This document shows positions 34,575 to 43,851 of a stretch of 64,000 nt of DNA, one piece after another; within the stretch, counting starts at the first letter, position 1; each line of letters opens with the position of its first letter. The stretch comes from Eubacteriaceae bacterium (lineage in GTDB: Bacteria > Bacillota > Clostridia > Eubacteriales > Anaerofustaceae): assembly GCA_017551505.1 (NCBI GenBank), contig JAFZLL010000042.1, positions 42,938 through 106,937 on the forward strand. Reading direction: 5' to 3'. The notes below the pieces were generated by a model. That model did no database searches and was not told the origin of the DNA. It saw nothing but the letters and a program-made list of their open reading frames with translations. The translations under genes and the position numbers were made by a program.

Positions 34575-36919
34575 GCCCTGTCCCCGAAGGCGAATCTGTA
34601 TACGTCATCATAAGTTTCGGCGAATGAAATCTGGAGCGCGTCCTTGAACTGCTGGGGCACGTCCGTCAGGTCCTCCTCGTTTTCCTTGGGTATGATGACT
34701 CTCTTTATCCCTGCGCGTCCAGCGGCAAAGAGCTTTTCCCTCAGTCCCCCGATGGGCAGAACACGTCCGGTAAGGGTTATCTCGCCTGTCATTGCCAGCA
34801 GCTGGTTTACCGGTTCCTTCTTTATCGCGGAAAGGAGCACCGTGGCCAGAGTCACTCCGGCGGAAGGGCCGTCCTTGGGCACCGCGCCTTCAGGCGCGTG
34901 GATATTGATATTCATTTTATCCCAGGCATCCGGCGCTATGCCGAATTTATCCGGGTTGGTCTTGATATAGCCTATAGCTGCTCTGGCAGATTCCTTCATG
35001 ACGTCCCCGAGGTGTCCGGTGAGCTCGAGCCCTCCCTTGCCCTCGCTGACCGCCGCTTCCAGAGGCAGTGTGCAGCCGCCGTCGCTCGTCCAGGCAAGGC
35101 CGTTCACCCTCCCGATAAGGTCGACGTCTTTTTCGATCTCATAAGTGCGCACCTTCGCCCCGAGGTATCCGCGCAGATCTTCAGGAGCCAGAGGGAGCTT
35201 TTCGCCTTTGCCGGAGACGACGTTCATGGCTGCTTTGCGGCAAAGGGAGGCTATGGATCTTTCCAGCTGGCGTACACCGGACTCTCTGGTGTAACTGTTG
35301 ATGATCTCAGAGAGCACTTCGTCAGAGAATTCTATGTTTTCGGCGGTGACGCCGTTTGCCTGCATCTGTTTTGCCACCAGATGCTGTTTGGCGATCTGGA
35401 GCTTCTCGTCAGGCAGGTACCCGTCGATCTCTATGACCTCGAGTCTGTCCAGAAGAGGCGCCGGGATAGTGTCCTTGCTGTTGGCGGTGGTGATGAACAT
35501 GACCGGAGACAGGTCGAAGGGGATCTCTACGTAGTTGTCCATGAAGGTGGAGTTCTGCTCGGGGTCCAGTACCTCGAGCAGCGCGCTGGCCGGGTCTCCC
35601 TTATAGTCCTTGGATAGCTTGTCGATCTCGTCTAAAAGGAAGACCGTGCCTGTGGTGCCGACCTGCCTCAGCCCTGCAATGATGCGGCCGGGCATGGCTC
35701 CGACATAGGTCTTGCGGTGGCCTCTGATCTCTGCTTCGTCGTGCATTCCTCCAAGGGAAAGGCGCGTGAACTTGCGGTTGGTCGCTCTGGCCACGCTCCT
35801 TGCGATGGAGGTCTTGCCGACTCCCGGCGGGCCGACAAGGCAGAGTATCGGGCTCTTCAGGGTGTTCGTGAGCTTCAGGACCGCAAGGTATTCGAGTATC
35901 CTCTTCTTCACCTTATCCAGGCCATAGTGGTCGGATTCCAGTATCTCCTGGGCCTCGTTTATGTCAAAGGCCGGCGGGCCGTCGTTGGCCCAGGGCAGGT
36001 CGAGCACGACATCGAAATAGCTTTCGGTGACGGATGCCTCCTGGCTGCCTACAGGCGTGCCTTCGTATTTGCTCAGTTCCTTTAACAGGCGGTTCTTATA
36101 TTCCTCCTGGATAGGGAGGGCTTCGATCTTCTTGCGGTATTCATCGACTTCGTCTTCGTCCCCACCGAGCTCCCTGTCGATCGCGTCCCGCTTTTCGCGC
36201 AGATAGCGGGCTTTCTGTTCCTCGGCGAAGTTGGAAGCTACCTTTGATTCTATATCTACTTCCAGCTGTGCGGTCCGCAGAGCCATATCGATATGCTCGA
36301 TGAGCCTTCTTATGCGGGAGGCTGTGTCAAGGTTATCCAGCACCTCATAGAATTCCTCCGCCGAGAGGGGGGAACGGGACAATATGTAATCGCAGCCGTC
36401 ATCAGGGTTCTTGCCGGTGACGGTCTCATCCATCCTCTCATCGGGCTTGCCGATGATGGCGCTGAGGTCCTCGTATTTTTCCTTTAATATCTGGAAAAGC
36501 GCCCGTTCCTCTACGGAATACTCCTTATCCTGATTGTCGATTGTCTCCACCCTTGCCGTAAGCACTGGGTCGCGGGAGACGATCTCCTTTATAAGGACGC
36601 GGGCCTTTCCGTCCACGTTTACACGCGTGGTATCCCTGGTATAGCGCATTACCCCCTTTATATCGCACAGGGTCCCTACGGGCCTCAGGTCATAAAGCGT
36701 AGGTTCCTCGCTGCTGTTCAACTTATCGACCATGACGACGAGCCGGGTGGTGCGGGAAACGCTCATCACGGCTGAAAGAAGCTTTCCCTTGGCGATGTCG
36801 AGAGAAGTGCTCATAAAAGGCCCTATGATCACATCCTCGGTAGGGAGCAGGGGCACGATCATCTCGTTGGGGGCCAGGGGCTTGTCCTTAGCCTTGTCGT
36901 TAATAAGTGTCTTAAGCAT
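34571..36919 (-). CDS. lon: ATP-dependent protease Lon
   Basis: Cytosolic AAA+ serine protease that degrades misfolded and regulatory proteins. The N-terminal substrate-binding domain begins with MIVPLLPTEDVIIGPFMST; Walker A is LVGPPGVGKTSIAR, Walker B TVFLLDEIDK, and the protease domain has PKDGPSAGVTLATVL with the catalytic Ser and GGLREKLFAAGRAGIKRVII with the catalytic Lys. 782 aa matches LonA. GGGAGGA lies before the ATG. It has a strong promoter (36950-36978), and engB-serS-(membrane protein)-trpS follow without an obvious break. No CIRCE site is visible. Confidence 0.97.
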
Positions 36920-36949
36920 ATATTCCTCCCGGAAAATATCTGTTTAATT

Positions 36950-36978
36950 ATTATAAGTCTGCCGTGGTCTTTTACCAA
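36950..36978 (-). promoter_or_regulatory. sigma-A promoter of the lon operon
   Basis: Minus-strand TTGGTA (36978-36973) and perfect TATAAT (36955-36950), spacer 17 nt. Confidence 0.8.
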
Positions 36979-37007
36979 CATTTACGGCGTTTATTTGACC
37001 GCGGCAC

Positions 37008-37916
37008 TCAATTTCTGCTGTCTATCCCGATGGCTTCCAGGGCGAGGCGCATGTCCTCGGGAAGCGGGGAAGAAAACTCGAGTTCCTGCCTGGTATAGGG
37101 CTGGATCAGGGAGATGAAAGAGGAGTGCAGGGCCTGGCGTCCTATCATGCCGCTCGGGGAACCGTACAGGTCATCTCCGAGCACGGGGCAGCCGATCGAC
37201 TTCATGTGCACCCTTATCTGGTGGGTCCGGCCGGTAAGTATGGTAAGTTCGACGAGCGAGTACCTGCCGTTCTCGGCAAGTACCCTGTACTGCGTAACGC
37301 TGTCTTTGCCATCCTCTCCCGGCTGCCTTAAGATGCTGCCTTCAACGCGCTCGATGGGTGCGTCTATCGTGCCTTCTTCCTTTTCGGGCACGCCCTCGCA
37401 GATGGCGGTGTATCGCTTTCTGATCAGCCCCTTATGCGCCATGGCCTGGAGCGCGCCGTGCACATAGCGGTTGCGTCCGATGGTTATAAGCCCGGAGGTG
37501 TTCATGTCCAGCCGGGAAACGAAATGCACCTTGCCTGTGTATCCGATATCTCTCCAGTGCAGGTAGATGGAGTTGACGAGTGTGTTCTCCCGCCTCTCAC
37601 CGCTGGGGTGCACCAGCATATAGGGAGGCTTGTCTGCGATGAGGATGTCGCTGTCCTCGTATATGAGGTTTAAGGGTATGGCGCCTGCGGTATCGTCCGG
37701 TCGTTCCTCCGGAAGGATAACGGTGATCCGGTCTCCTTCGCCGCACTGGCGCGAATAGAACGTCGGCTCCCCGTTCAGCAGCACCTTCCCGTCGTATTTG
37801 ACCGCGCGGAGCACTCTTCCCGAATAATCGCAGCGGCCTCTGAGGTAATTATATATACGTCCGGAATATCCGGAGACCTCGTAATCGTATCTGTATGGTG
37901 TATGGAAAGCGTTCAT
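37008..37916 (-). CDS. RluA-family pseudouridine synthase
   Basis: Isomerises specific uridines in rRNA. The N-terminal S4-like RNA-binding part includes GKVLLNGEPTFYSRQCGEGD; the catalytic domain has KPPYMLVHPSGE, then VSRLDMNTSGLITIGRN, where Asp of R-L-D is the nucleophile, and ILTGRTHQIRVHMKSIGCPV (motif III). 302 aa is normal. The ATG at 37916 follows closely on a terminator hairpin, with no strong Shine-Dalgarno; TTG at 37922 is an alternative. Which rRNA site it modifies is not clear. Confidence 0.93.
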   Translation of the reverse strand: MNAFHTPYRYDYEVSGYSGRIYNYLRGRCDYSGRVLRAVKYDGKVLLNGEPTFYSRQCGEGDRITVILPEERPDDTAGAIPLNLIYEDSDILIADKPPYMLVHPSGERRENTLVNSIYLHWRDIGYTGKVHFVSRLDMNTSGLITIGRNRYVHGALQAMAHKGLIRKRYTAICEGVPEKEEGTIDAPIERVEGSILRQPGEDGKDSVTQYRVLAENGRYSLVELTILTGRTHQIRVHMKSIGCPVLGDDLYGSPSGMIGRQALHSSFISLIQPYTRQELEFSSPLPEDMRLALEAIGIDSRN

Positions 37917-37920
37917 AGTC

Positions 37921-37950
37921 AAAAGCCGCAGCGCTGCTGCGGCTGTTTTT
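37921..37950. terminator. bidirectional terminator before the RluA gene
   Basis: AGCCGCAG (37924-37931) and CTGCGGCT (37937-37944) form an 8-bp stem; T-runs lie on both outer sides. In the minus direction it ends the small membrane-protein transcript only a few bases before the RluA start codon, so RluA may depend on readthrough. Confidence 0.7.
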
Positions 37951-37970
37951 CATACTGAAGGGCAGCCGGA

Positions 37971-38363
37971 TTATTCCGCCTGCGGCTCTTCCTGAGCTTC
38001 GGCAGCCTCATCCTCTCCGCCTGCAGTCACAGCTTCCTTATCATCGTATTCATCTTCTTCGTCAGAGGAGAAGAAATCGGTGAGGGGGGACAGCTTCTTG
38101 CTTACCATATCGAAGCCGAAGAGCACAGCAGCAAGAGTCGAGAAGCCCATGAAGCTGGGCAGGTACTCTGGGATCACGTTGCTGAAGAACGGCATGTACT
38201 CCTTCATCTCTTCTCTGGAATACCCGTAATAGTCGATATAGTCGTTCAGGTTGTCCTCATACTGGATGGCATAGAAGGCAAACGTCGCGGCAAGCAGGAG
38301 CAGCGCGATTATTCCGAAATAGAAGAATACGGTATTTTTGACTTTCTTATTCTTATTGGTCAT
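37971..38363 (-). CDS. small two-helix membrane protein, unknown function
   Basis: A 130-aa protein. Membrane helices lie at ~11-30 (TVFFYFGIIALLLLAATFAF) and ~68-85 (PSFMGFSTLAAVLFGF); between them is an acidic/aromatic loop, and the C-terminus is a strongly acidic tail (DEEDEYDDKEAV onward). Both termini are probably inside. I do not know the family. Confidence 0.7.
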   Translation of the reverse strand: MTNKNKKVKNTVFFYFGIIALLLLAATFAFYAIQYEDNLNDYIDYYGYSREEMKEYMPFFSNVIPEYLPSFMGFSTLAAVLFGFDMVSKKLSPLTDFFSSDEEDEYDDKEAVTAGGEDEAAEAQEEPQAE

Positions 38364-38443
38364 TTAAGTACTCCTTCTTTATGGCAATGATTGGATTTTA
38401 CCGCATTTGCAGCCCCGCGGGATATGAAAGGGTTGAAAATTCA

Positions 38444-39034
38444 TCATTTCTTAACGAAAACGGTCTTTTTTTCTGTGACGAGGATATCCACGTATCTGTC
38501 GTACCTGCCGTACGGGATGTCGTCGACGATGCAGCAGTCGTATGTGGGCACGAGCTTCATGCAGTCCTCCCTGGCAGCTGAGAAGAGCCTGTCGTAATAG
38601 CCGCCTCCATAACCCAGGCGCTTCCCCGTGAGGGTGAAAGCAAGCCCGGGGGTGATGACCATGTCGAGCCCTTCCGGCTCTATGGTCTCCGCGGTCTCCG
38701 GGTCCATTTCCAGGATGCCCCAGGTGCCGGGACGGTGATCGTAAGGGAAATTGGCGGTACGGCACAGTGCCATGGCAGAGTCCTTGAGGCACGTTGGAGT
38801 ATATACGTTCTTGCCGTCCTCTATCATATATCGGATAAAAGGCGGGGTGACGATCTCGTCCCCGAAGGTGACGTAGATCAGGATGCTGCGTGACTGTCTG
38901 TAGCAGTCCATCTGTTTTATCTTGTCGAAGATCTTTGCGGATGCCTTTTCCCGATATTCCGGTGTCATCGACGCCCTCAGCCCGCGCGCTTCTTCCCTGA
39001 GGGCTTTTTTAATGCTCTTGATGTTTTCAGCCAT
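38444..39034 (-). CDS. 5-formyltetrahydrofolate cyclo-ligase
   Basis: Converts 5-formyl-THF to 5,10-methenyl-THF with ATP, salvaging folate. The N-terminal KSIKKALREEARGLRASM, the PGLAFTLTGKRLGYGGGYYD loop (the ATP/folate signature), and the closing DDIPYGRYDRYVDILVTEKK fit the family. 196 aa is normal. Its ATG shares one base with the galM stop (TAATG), so they are coupled. Confidence 0.94.
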   Translation of the reverse strand: MAENIKSIKKALREEARGLRASMTPEYREKASAKIFDKIKQMDCYRQSRSILIYVTFGDEIVTPPFIRYMIEDGKNVYTPTCLKDSAMALCRTANFPYDHRPGTWGILEMDPETAETIEPEGLDMVITPGLAFTLTGKRLGYGGGYYDRLFSAAREDCMKLVPTYDCCIVDDIPYGRYDRYVDILVTEKKTVFVKK

Positions 39035-40053
39035 TACAGTGTTTTAAATGTATATACAGTCTTCGATCTGAATACTTCTCCCGGGCGCAGTATGGTGTCC
39101 GGGAATCCAGGGTGGTTCGGTGCGTCGGGTATATGCTGTGTCTCCAGAGCCACACCTTTGCTCTTGTTGTATATCTCTCCGTCGCTCCCCGGCACTTCCC
39201 TGAGCCCGCCGGCGGAATAGAGCTGCAGGGCAGGCTGGTCGGTGGATATCTCCATGGAGAGCCCGCTTGCCTCGTCGGCAAGGATCGCGGCGGTCCTGAA
39301 GCCCGTCCCTGCGAGCACGTAGGTGTGGTCGTAGCCGTAGCGGAACGGGGCCAGCATCTCGTCTCCGATATCGCGGCCGATAGGTTTCGGCGCGGTGAAG
39401 TCGAGAGCAGTCCCGCTTACGGGCAGTATCTCGCCTGTCGGGATTAGATGGTCGTCGGTAGCCGCATAGGACGGTGCGTTTATAGTGAGCAGGTGGCCCA
39501 GGATGTCCGGTTCCCCTCCAAGGTTGAAGTAGGAATGGTTGGTGAAGTTCACCGGGGTGGGCTTGTCAGTGACGGCTTCGTAGGATATTGCCAGCGAGTC
39601 TCCCGTGAAGGCGTAGGTGACCTTGAAATCCAGCTTTCCGGGGAAACCCGATTCGCCGTCCGGGGATGAGTAGGCAAAGATGACGTCGTCCCCATCGGTG
39701 ACGCAGCTGAATACCTTCGTGTGATAGCCGTCGCGTCCTCCATGCAGCATGTCCCGCCCGGAAGGATCCATCTCATACCTCGTGCCGTCCAGAGTGAACG
39801 CGGCCTTTGCGATGCGGCCTGCGAAACGCCCGATGGTGTTACCTATGAATCCGGCGTTCTGGATGTAGCCCTCCAGATTGTCGTGGCCCAATACGACGTT
39901 GCGGACTTTACCCGTTCCGTCCTTTACGTCCAGGCGCTTGAGAGCCGCGCCGAGAGTGATGAACTGGGCTTTGATGCCCGAGCCCTTATCCACGGTGAGA
40001 ATCTCGACTTCCCTGCCGTCGGATGTGATTCCGAATAGTTCCCTTGTGATCAT
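39034..40053 (-). CDS. galM: aldose 1-epimerase (mutarotase)
   Basis: Interconverts alpha- and beta-anomers of galactose or glucose. The catalytic histidine is in VNFTNHSYFNLGG; the substrate contacts are GFIGNTIGRFAGRI near the N-terminus and the late LALE-like GVALETQHIPDAPNHPGFPD, which holds the catalytic Glu. 339 aa is standard. Sits in an operon with genes of unrelated function. Confidence 0.94.
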   Translation of the reverse strand: MITRELFGITSDGREVEILTVDKGSGIKAQFITLGAALKRLDVKDGTGKVRNVVLGHDNLEGYIQNAGFIGNTIGRFAGRIAKAAFTLDGTRYEMDPSGRDMLHGGRDGYHTKVFSCVTDGDDVIFAYSSPDGESGFPGKLDFKVTYAFTGDSLAISYEAVTDKPTPVNFTNHSYFNLGGEPDILGHLLTINAPSYAATDDHLIPTGEILPVSGTALDFTAPKPIGRDIGDEMLAPFRYGYDHTYVLAGTGFRTAAILADEASGLSMEISTDQPALQLYSAGGLREVPGSDGEIYNKSKGVALETQHIPDAPNHPGFPDTILRPGEVFRSKTVYTFKTL

Positions 40054-40075
40054 TAGTGCTCTCCGTTCAGATAGT

Positions 40076-40819
40076 TTATATTACGAACCCGCCGTTGATG
40101 TTTAACGTTTCACCGGTGATGAAGGCGGCTTTCTCGTCTGTCAGATAAAAAATGGCTTCGGCTATTTCCTCGGGCCTCGCTATCCTGCCCAGGGGAGTTT
40201 CCTCTGCGGCCCGTTCGAGGGCACCTTTAGGGAGGCTGGACAGCATCGGTGTATCAGTCACTCCCGGCGCGACGCAGTTGACCCTGATCCCGCTCGGCCC
40301 AAGCTCCTTGGCCAGCGCCTTGGTCAGGCCGATCATGCCGGCCTTGGCTGCGGAATAAGCGGCTTCCATCGAAGCTCCCGCCACGCCCCAGATCGAGGAT
40401 ACGTTGACGATAGCCCCTGCCTTGCGGCTGACCATCTCCGGAAGGAAGGCCCTGATCATCTTGAAGGTGCCGGTCAGGTCTGTTCCTATCATCCGCTCCC
40501 AGTCATCGTCGGAGATGTCCTGGAAGAGCATCTGGCCCGCCACGCCTGCGTTGTTCACCAGGGCATATATGAAACCCATATCGTCCTTTATGGCTTCAGC
40601 CATCTCCGTGACTTCCCCGGTCTTAGTGATATCCCCGTAATAGGGGCGAGCGAAAACGCCGTATTCGGCCTTCAGCCTGTCCGCAAGCTCATATGCCTTA
40701 TCCCTGCTGGTCCTGTAGCAGACGGCGACGCTCCATCCGTTAGCAGCGAACTTTTCCGCCGCAGCGCTCCCTATTCCGCCTGCCGCGCCTGTGATGACTA
40801 CGTTCTTAGTTAAAGACAC
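40076..40819 (-). CDS. 3-oxoacyl-ACP reductase-like short-chain dehydrogenase
   Basis: A 247-aa classical SDR, FabG-like. The NADP-binding loop is ITGAAGGIGSAAAEKF, the N-A-G motif is LVNNAGVAG, the catalytic Ser is in IVNVSSIWG and Tyr/Lys in AAYSAAKAGMIGLTKAL; PGVTDTPM is the C-terminal lid. FabG function in fatty-acid synthesis is possible, but no fab cluster is near. The GTG start at 40819 lies within the yqeK end, with GGGAGG upstream. Confidence 0.88.
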   Translation of the reverse strand: MSLTKNVVITGAAGGIGSAAAEKFAANGWSVAVCYRTSRDKAYELADRLKAEYGVFARPYYGDITKTGEVTEMAEAIKDDMGFIYALVNNAGVAGQMLFQDISDDDWERMIGTDLTGTFKMIRAFLPEMVSRKAGAIVNVSSIWGVAGASMEAAYSAAKAGMIGLTKALAKELGPSGIRVNCVAPGVTDTPMLSSLPKGALERAAEETPLGRIARPEEIAEAIFYLTDEKAAFITGETLNINGGFVI

Positions 40820-41393
40820 CGATCTCCTCCCTGAGAAGGTAATTCCTTGCCTCTACGGTCTCGAAACAGAGGATCTCTCGCTTGTCCAGCACGAACGCGA
40901 TAACCCTGTCCATGCAGGCCAGCACCGTCTCGTCAAGGCTGCCCCTGGCCTTTTCCCTGAGCCCGTCCGTGTAGGAATGATCCCTGTTCGGTTCGATGAG
41001 GTCGGCGACGAAGAGGATCTTGTCGAGCATTGACATATGCGTCTTCCCGGTGGTATGGCAGTCGATCGCGGAAAGGATCTCCTCATCCTCCATGCCGAAT
41101 TCGTATCTGGCGCGTATCGCACCGACGGGGGCATGGGTGATATGGGGGGATTCGAGCGCCGTAGGGCTCAGCTGAACTCCCTTGCTCTCGGCGTAGGCGA
41201 CCTGTTCGGCGAAGGTCATGTCCTTGGCGTTGTCGTGCAGAAGTCCCGTTATGTAGGCCTTCTGAGGGTCGGCGCCAAAGCGTTCAGCCATCGCCCGGCA
41301 TGTGTCCGCGCAGCCCAGCGTATGGGCGTAGCGGAAGGGAGAGAGCTCCTTTTTCAGTTTCTTTTTCGCTTTTTCTATGTCAAATTCATGCAT
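40806..41393 (-). CDS. yqeK: HD-domain Ap4A hydrolase YqeK
   Basis: A 195-aa symmetrical bis(5'-nucleosyl)-tetraphosphatase. The HD pair is in YITGLLHDNAKDM, the first His in PFRYAHTLGCADTC, and the later metal ligand in SAIDCHTTGKTHM, KILFVADLIEPNR. The nadD-yqeK neighbourhood is conserved in Firmicutes. It overlaps nadD by 8 nt and the next gene by 14 nt. Confidence 0.95.
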   Translation of the reverse strand: MHEFDIEKAKKKLKKELSPFRYAHTLGCADTCRAMAERFGADPQKAYITGLLHDNAKDMTFAEQVAYAESKGVQLSPTALESPHITHAPVGAIRARYEFGMEDEEILSAIDCHTTGKTHMSMLDKILFVADLIEPNRDHSYTDGLREKARGSLDETVLACMDRVIAFVLDKREILCFETVEARNYLLREEIGVFN

Positions 41394-41988
41394 CCAGATA
41401 CAAACCGTTCCTTCTTATATATTCCGCTATCCCGGCAGGCACATATTCCTCGATATTCCCGCCGGTGGATACGGTCTTCCTTATGAGAGTGGAGGACATC
41501 TCATCTATGAGATAATCCTCTATGAGCACTATCCCCGCACCGAGGCTCATGTTGAGCTCTTGGGAAACGGAATACATGCGGGAATTGTCGACCCCGCGCC
41601 TCGCGGCGACCACGAACCAGGTCTGTTTTGCGAGCTGGTCTATCTTCTTCCATTTGATGAGGGAAAAGAGGATATCGGAGCCGGAAATGAAAAAGAAATC
41701 CCCGTCCATGGTCTTCTTAAGCTCGTTTATGGTGTCCACGGTATAGCTCGTCCCTTCCCTGTTGACTTCGATGGAGCTTACCTCCCAGTCCGGGTGGGCG
41801 GTTGCGGCGATCCGGGTCATTTCCAGGCGCTGCGACCTGGTGGCCCCCCATTCCTCCTTCAACGGGTTATCCCCCGTGGGGATGAGGATCAGCCTGTCCA
41901 GCCCGAGAGAATTCGATGCCGCCTCGCAGAGCTGTATATGGCTGTTGTGGATGGGGTTGAAGCTGCCCCCGAAAATCCCTATCTTCAT
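41386..41988 (-). CDS. nadD: nicotinate-nucleotide adenylyltransferase
   Basis: Joins nicotinate mononucleotide to AMP in NAD synthesis. GIFGGSFNPIHNSHIQL is the GGxFxPxHxGH-type nucleotidyltransferase motif and DEMSSTLIRKTVSTGG holds the ISSTxIR motif. 200 aa is normal. It begins 12 bp after obg and overlaps yqeK. Confidence 0.96.
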   Translation of the reverse strand: MKIGIFGGSFNPIHNSHIQLCEAASNSLGLDRLILIPTGDNPLKEEWGATRSQRLEMTRIAATAHPDWEVSSIEVNREGTSYTVDTINELKKTMDGDFFFISGSDILFSLIKWKKIDQLAKQTWFVVAARRGVDNSRMYSVSQELNMSLGAGIVLIEDYLIDEMSSTLIRKTVSTGGNIEEYVPAGIAEYIRRNGLYLDA

Positions 41989-42000
41989 TGTGACCTCTCG

Positions 42001-43278
42001 CTATTTGTAGTATTCGAATTCAAATCCCACGATATCAACGGTGTCACCGTCTTTTACCCCTGCGTTTTCGAGGGCGCTGAGTATCCCTTTCCCCTTCAGC
42101 AGCTTCTGCAGGTAGGAAAGGGACTCGTAGTCGTCGATATTGACGGTTCCCATGATCCGCTCCGCCAGATCGCCCGTGACATAGTAGACGCCGTCCGCCA
42201 CAGTAACGTCGAAGCTGTCGTTGTCCGTTTGCATTGAGGCCTCGTCGATATCGCCTTCGGTGAAGAAAAGGGGCTCGTAATCCACTGTCTTTAGGGTCTC
42301 TATGACGCAGTCGAGCAGCTCGTTTATGCCCATATGCGCTGCGGTAGACGTGATGAATGTCTTATATCCCTTGTCCTCGAAGTACTCCTTCAGGGAGATG
42401 AGCTCTCCCTTCTTGTCAGGAGGGACGAGGTCGGCCTTGTTGAGCATGACTATCATCTTGCGCGCGGAGAGCTTCTCTGAATACTTTTTCAGCTCATCGT
42501 TGATCTTTACGAAATCATCTTTCGGGTCGCGTCCTTCGCTCCCGGAGGCGTCCAGTACGTGGATAAGGATCCTCGTCCTCTCGATATGGCGCAGGAACTC
42601 GCTTCCCAGTCCCCTGCCTTCGCTGGCTCCTTCGATGATGCCCGGGATATCGGCCATTACGAAGTCCTCGGCATTTTTATACCTTACCATGCCGAGGTTA
42701 GGGTCGAGGGTCGTAAAATGATAATCGGCGATCTTCGGGCGTGCATTTGAAACGATGGAGAGCAGTGTCGATTTGCCCACGTTGGGAAAGCCGACCAGCC
42801 CTACGTCCGCAAGCATCTTCAGCTCCAGCGTAAGCCTGCGGGTGACGCCCTTGTCCCCGGGCTTCGCAAATCTCGGCGCCTGGCGGTTCGCCAGCGCGTA
42901 GTGCTGGTTTCCGTTGCCGCCCCTGCCGCCTTTCGCGGCGATGAATTCTTCGCCGTCCGAGGTCATATCCGCCACGACCTTGCCGTTATAGAATATGACT
43001 GTGCCCACAGGGACCTTGACGTAAAGATCATTTGCGTCCTTCCCGCTCATTTTCTTGGGCTGCCCCGGTTCGCCGTCGTCGGCTTTGAATCTCTTAACAT
43101 AACGGAAATCGCTCAGGGTGTTCACGTCCTTGCTGGCCTTGAATATCACTGATCCGCCCCTGCCGCCGTCTCCGCCGTCAGGCCCGCCGTTGGGCATGAA
43201 TTTCTCCCTCAGGAAGGAGACAGCGCCGTCTCCCCCTTTGCCGGAAGTGACTTCTATATCAACTTTATCTATAATCAT
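42001..43278 (-). CDS. obg: Obg/CgtA GTPase
   Basis: Ribosome-assembly and stress GTPase. The glycine-rich Obg fold is residues 1-158 (GKGGDGAVSFLREKF, GGDGGRGGSVIF). The G domain has GFPNVGKSTLLSIVSN, DIPGIIEGASEGRGLG, and NKADLVPPD. The C-terminal OCT domain (~345-425) follows. 425 aa is typical. It heads the obg-nadD-yqeK-SDR-galM-FTHF operon. Confidence 0.97.
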   Translation of the reverse strand: MIIDKVDIEVTSGKGGDGAVSFLREKFMPNGGPDGGDGGRGGSVIFKASKDVNTLSDFRYVKRFKADDGEPGQPKKMSGKDANDLYVKVPVGTVIFYNGKVVADMTSDGEEFIAAKGGRGGNGNQHYALANRQAPRFAKPGDKGVTRRLTLELKMLADVGLVGFPNVGKSTLLSIVSNARPKIADYHFTTLDPNLGMVRYKNAEDFVMADIPGIIEGASEGRGLGSEFLRHIERTRILIHVLDASGSEGRDPKDDFVKINDELKKYSEKLSARKMIVMLNKADLVPPDKKGELISLKEYFEDKGYKTFITSTAAHMGINELLDCVIETLKTVDYEPLFFTEGDIDEASMQTDNDSFDVTVADGVYYVTGDLAERIMGTVNIDDYESLSYLQKLLKGKGILSALENAGVKDGDTVDIVGFEFEYYK

Positions 43279-43493
43279 CCTTGATTACCTTCTCCATCTA
43301 TTATATCATATAATACCTGCAAGACATCTTTTCAAGCCTTTGAGGCTCAGCGGGCCAAAATTGTTATGATGCCTTGTGCCTGCCTGAACAAGGAGCTTTA
43401 GAATCCTACGCTGAAATACACGCACATGTGATCCCGGTGTATAAGTTTATGCCGGCAGGGGAATGCGCAAATTCGAAGAACAGAGGTACAGAC

Positions 43494-43646
43494 ATGGAAA
43501 AAAAGAATATACCGGCCATTGGCAAAGATGATCCCGAAGCGATCAGGAAAGAAGACGTGGCTCAGACCTTGGAAATGACCGGTGAACAGCCGGAGGAGTC
43601 CGTGGAAGAGGCCGGGCAGTCAATAAGCCTGGTAAAGGAGAAGTAA
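43494..43646 (+). CDS. possible 50-aa acidic peptide upstream of topA
   Basis: MEKKNIPAIGKDDPEAIRKE and then a Glu/Gly-rich tail ending in SISLVKEK. AGAGG precedes the ATG at a good distance. No family is recognised. It is followed at once by the hairpin-rich topA leader, so it may be a leader-type ORF, or chance. Confidence 0.35.
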   Translation: MEKKNIPAIGKDDPEAIRKEDVAQTLEMTGEQPEESVEEAGQSISLVKEK

Positions 43647-43829
43647 CGGGTAACAGACCGGGAGGTCCGCCCGTCCCGTCAATAAGCCCCCTGACCATGA
43701 CGTTCGTGCTCAGGCAGCAAACAGGAAGAAAGAGAGGCTCTTTCGGGCTTCCGTCTTCCGTATCTGGACCGCCTTATCCCCGCACAGTGCGGGAGGAGGG
43801 CATACGTGTGAATGGGCACGGCGTATGCC
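43646..43829 (+). promoter_or_regulatory. hairpin-rich 5' leader of topA
   Basis: Four strong hairpins occur in 184 bp: ACGGG/CCCGT around GACC/GGTC (43646-43674), GAAAGAG/CTCTTTC with a 3-nt loop (43728-43744), CCCGCA/TGCGGG (43779-43793), and GGCATACG/CGTATGCC (43799-43829). None has a T-tract. The last ends 22 nt before the topA start. I cannot match it to a known riboswitch. Confidence 0.45.
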
Positions 43830-43851
43830 GTGTGCCGGAGGAAATTATCAA

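Noticed and set aside
43374..43493. An upstream extension of the small ORF before topA
   Set aside because: No ribosome site at the earlier start, and the extra part lacks any protein-like character.
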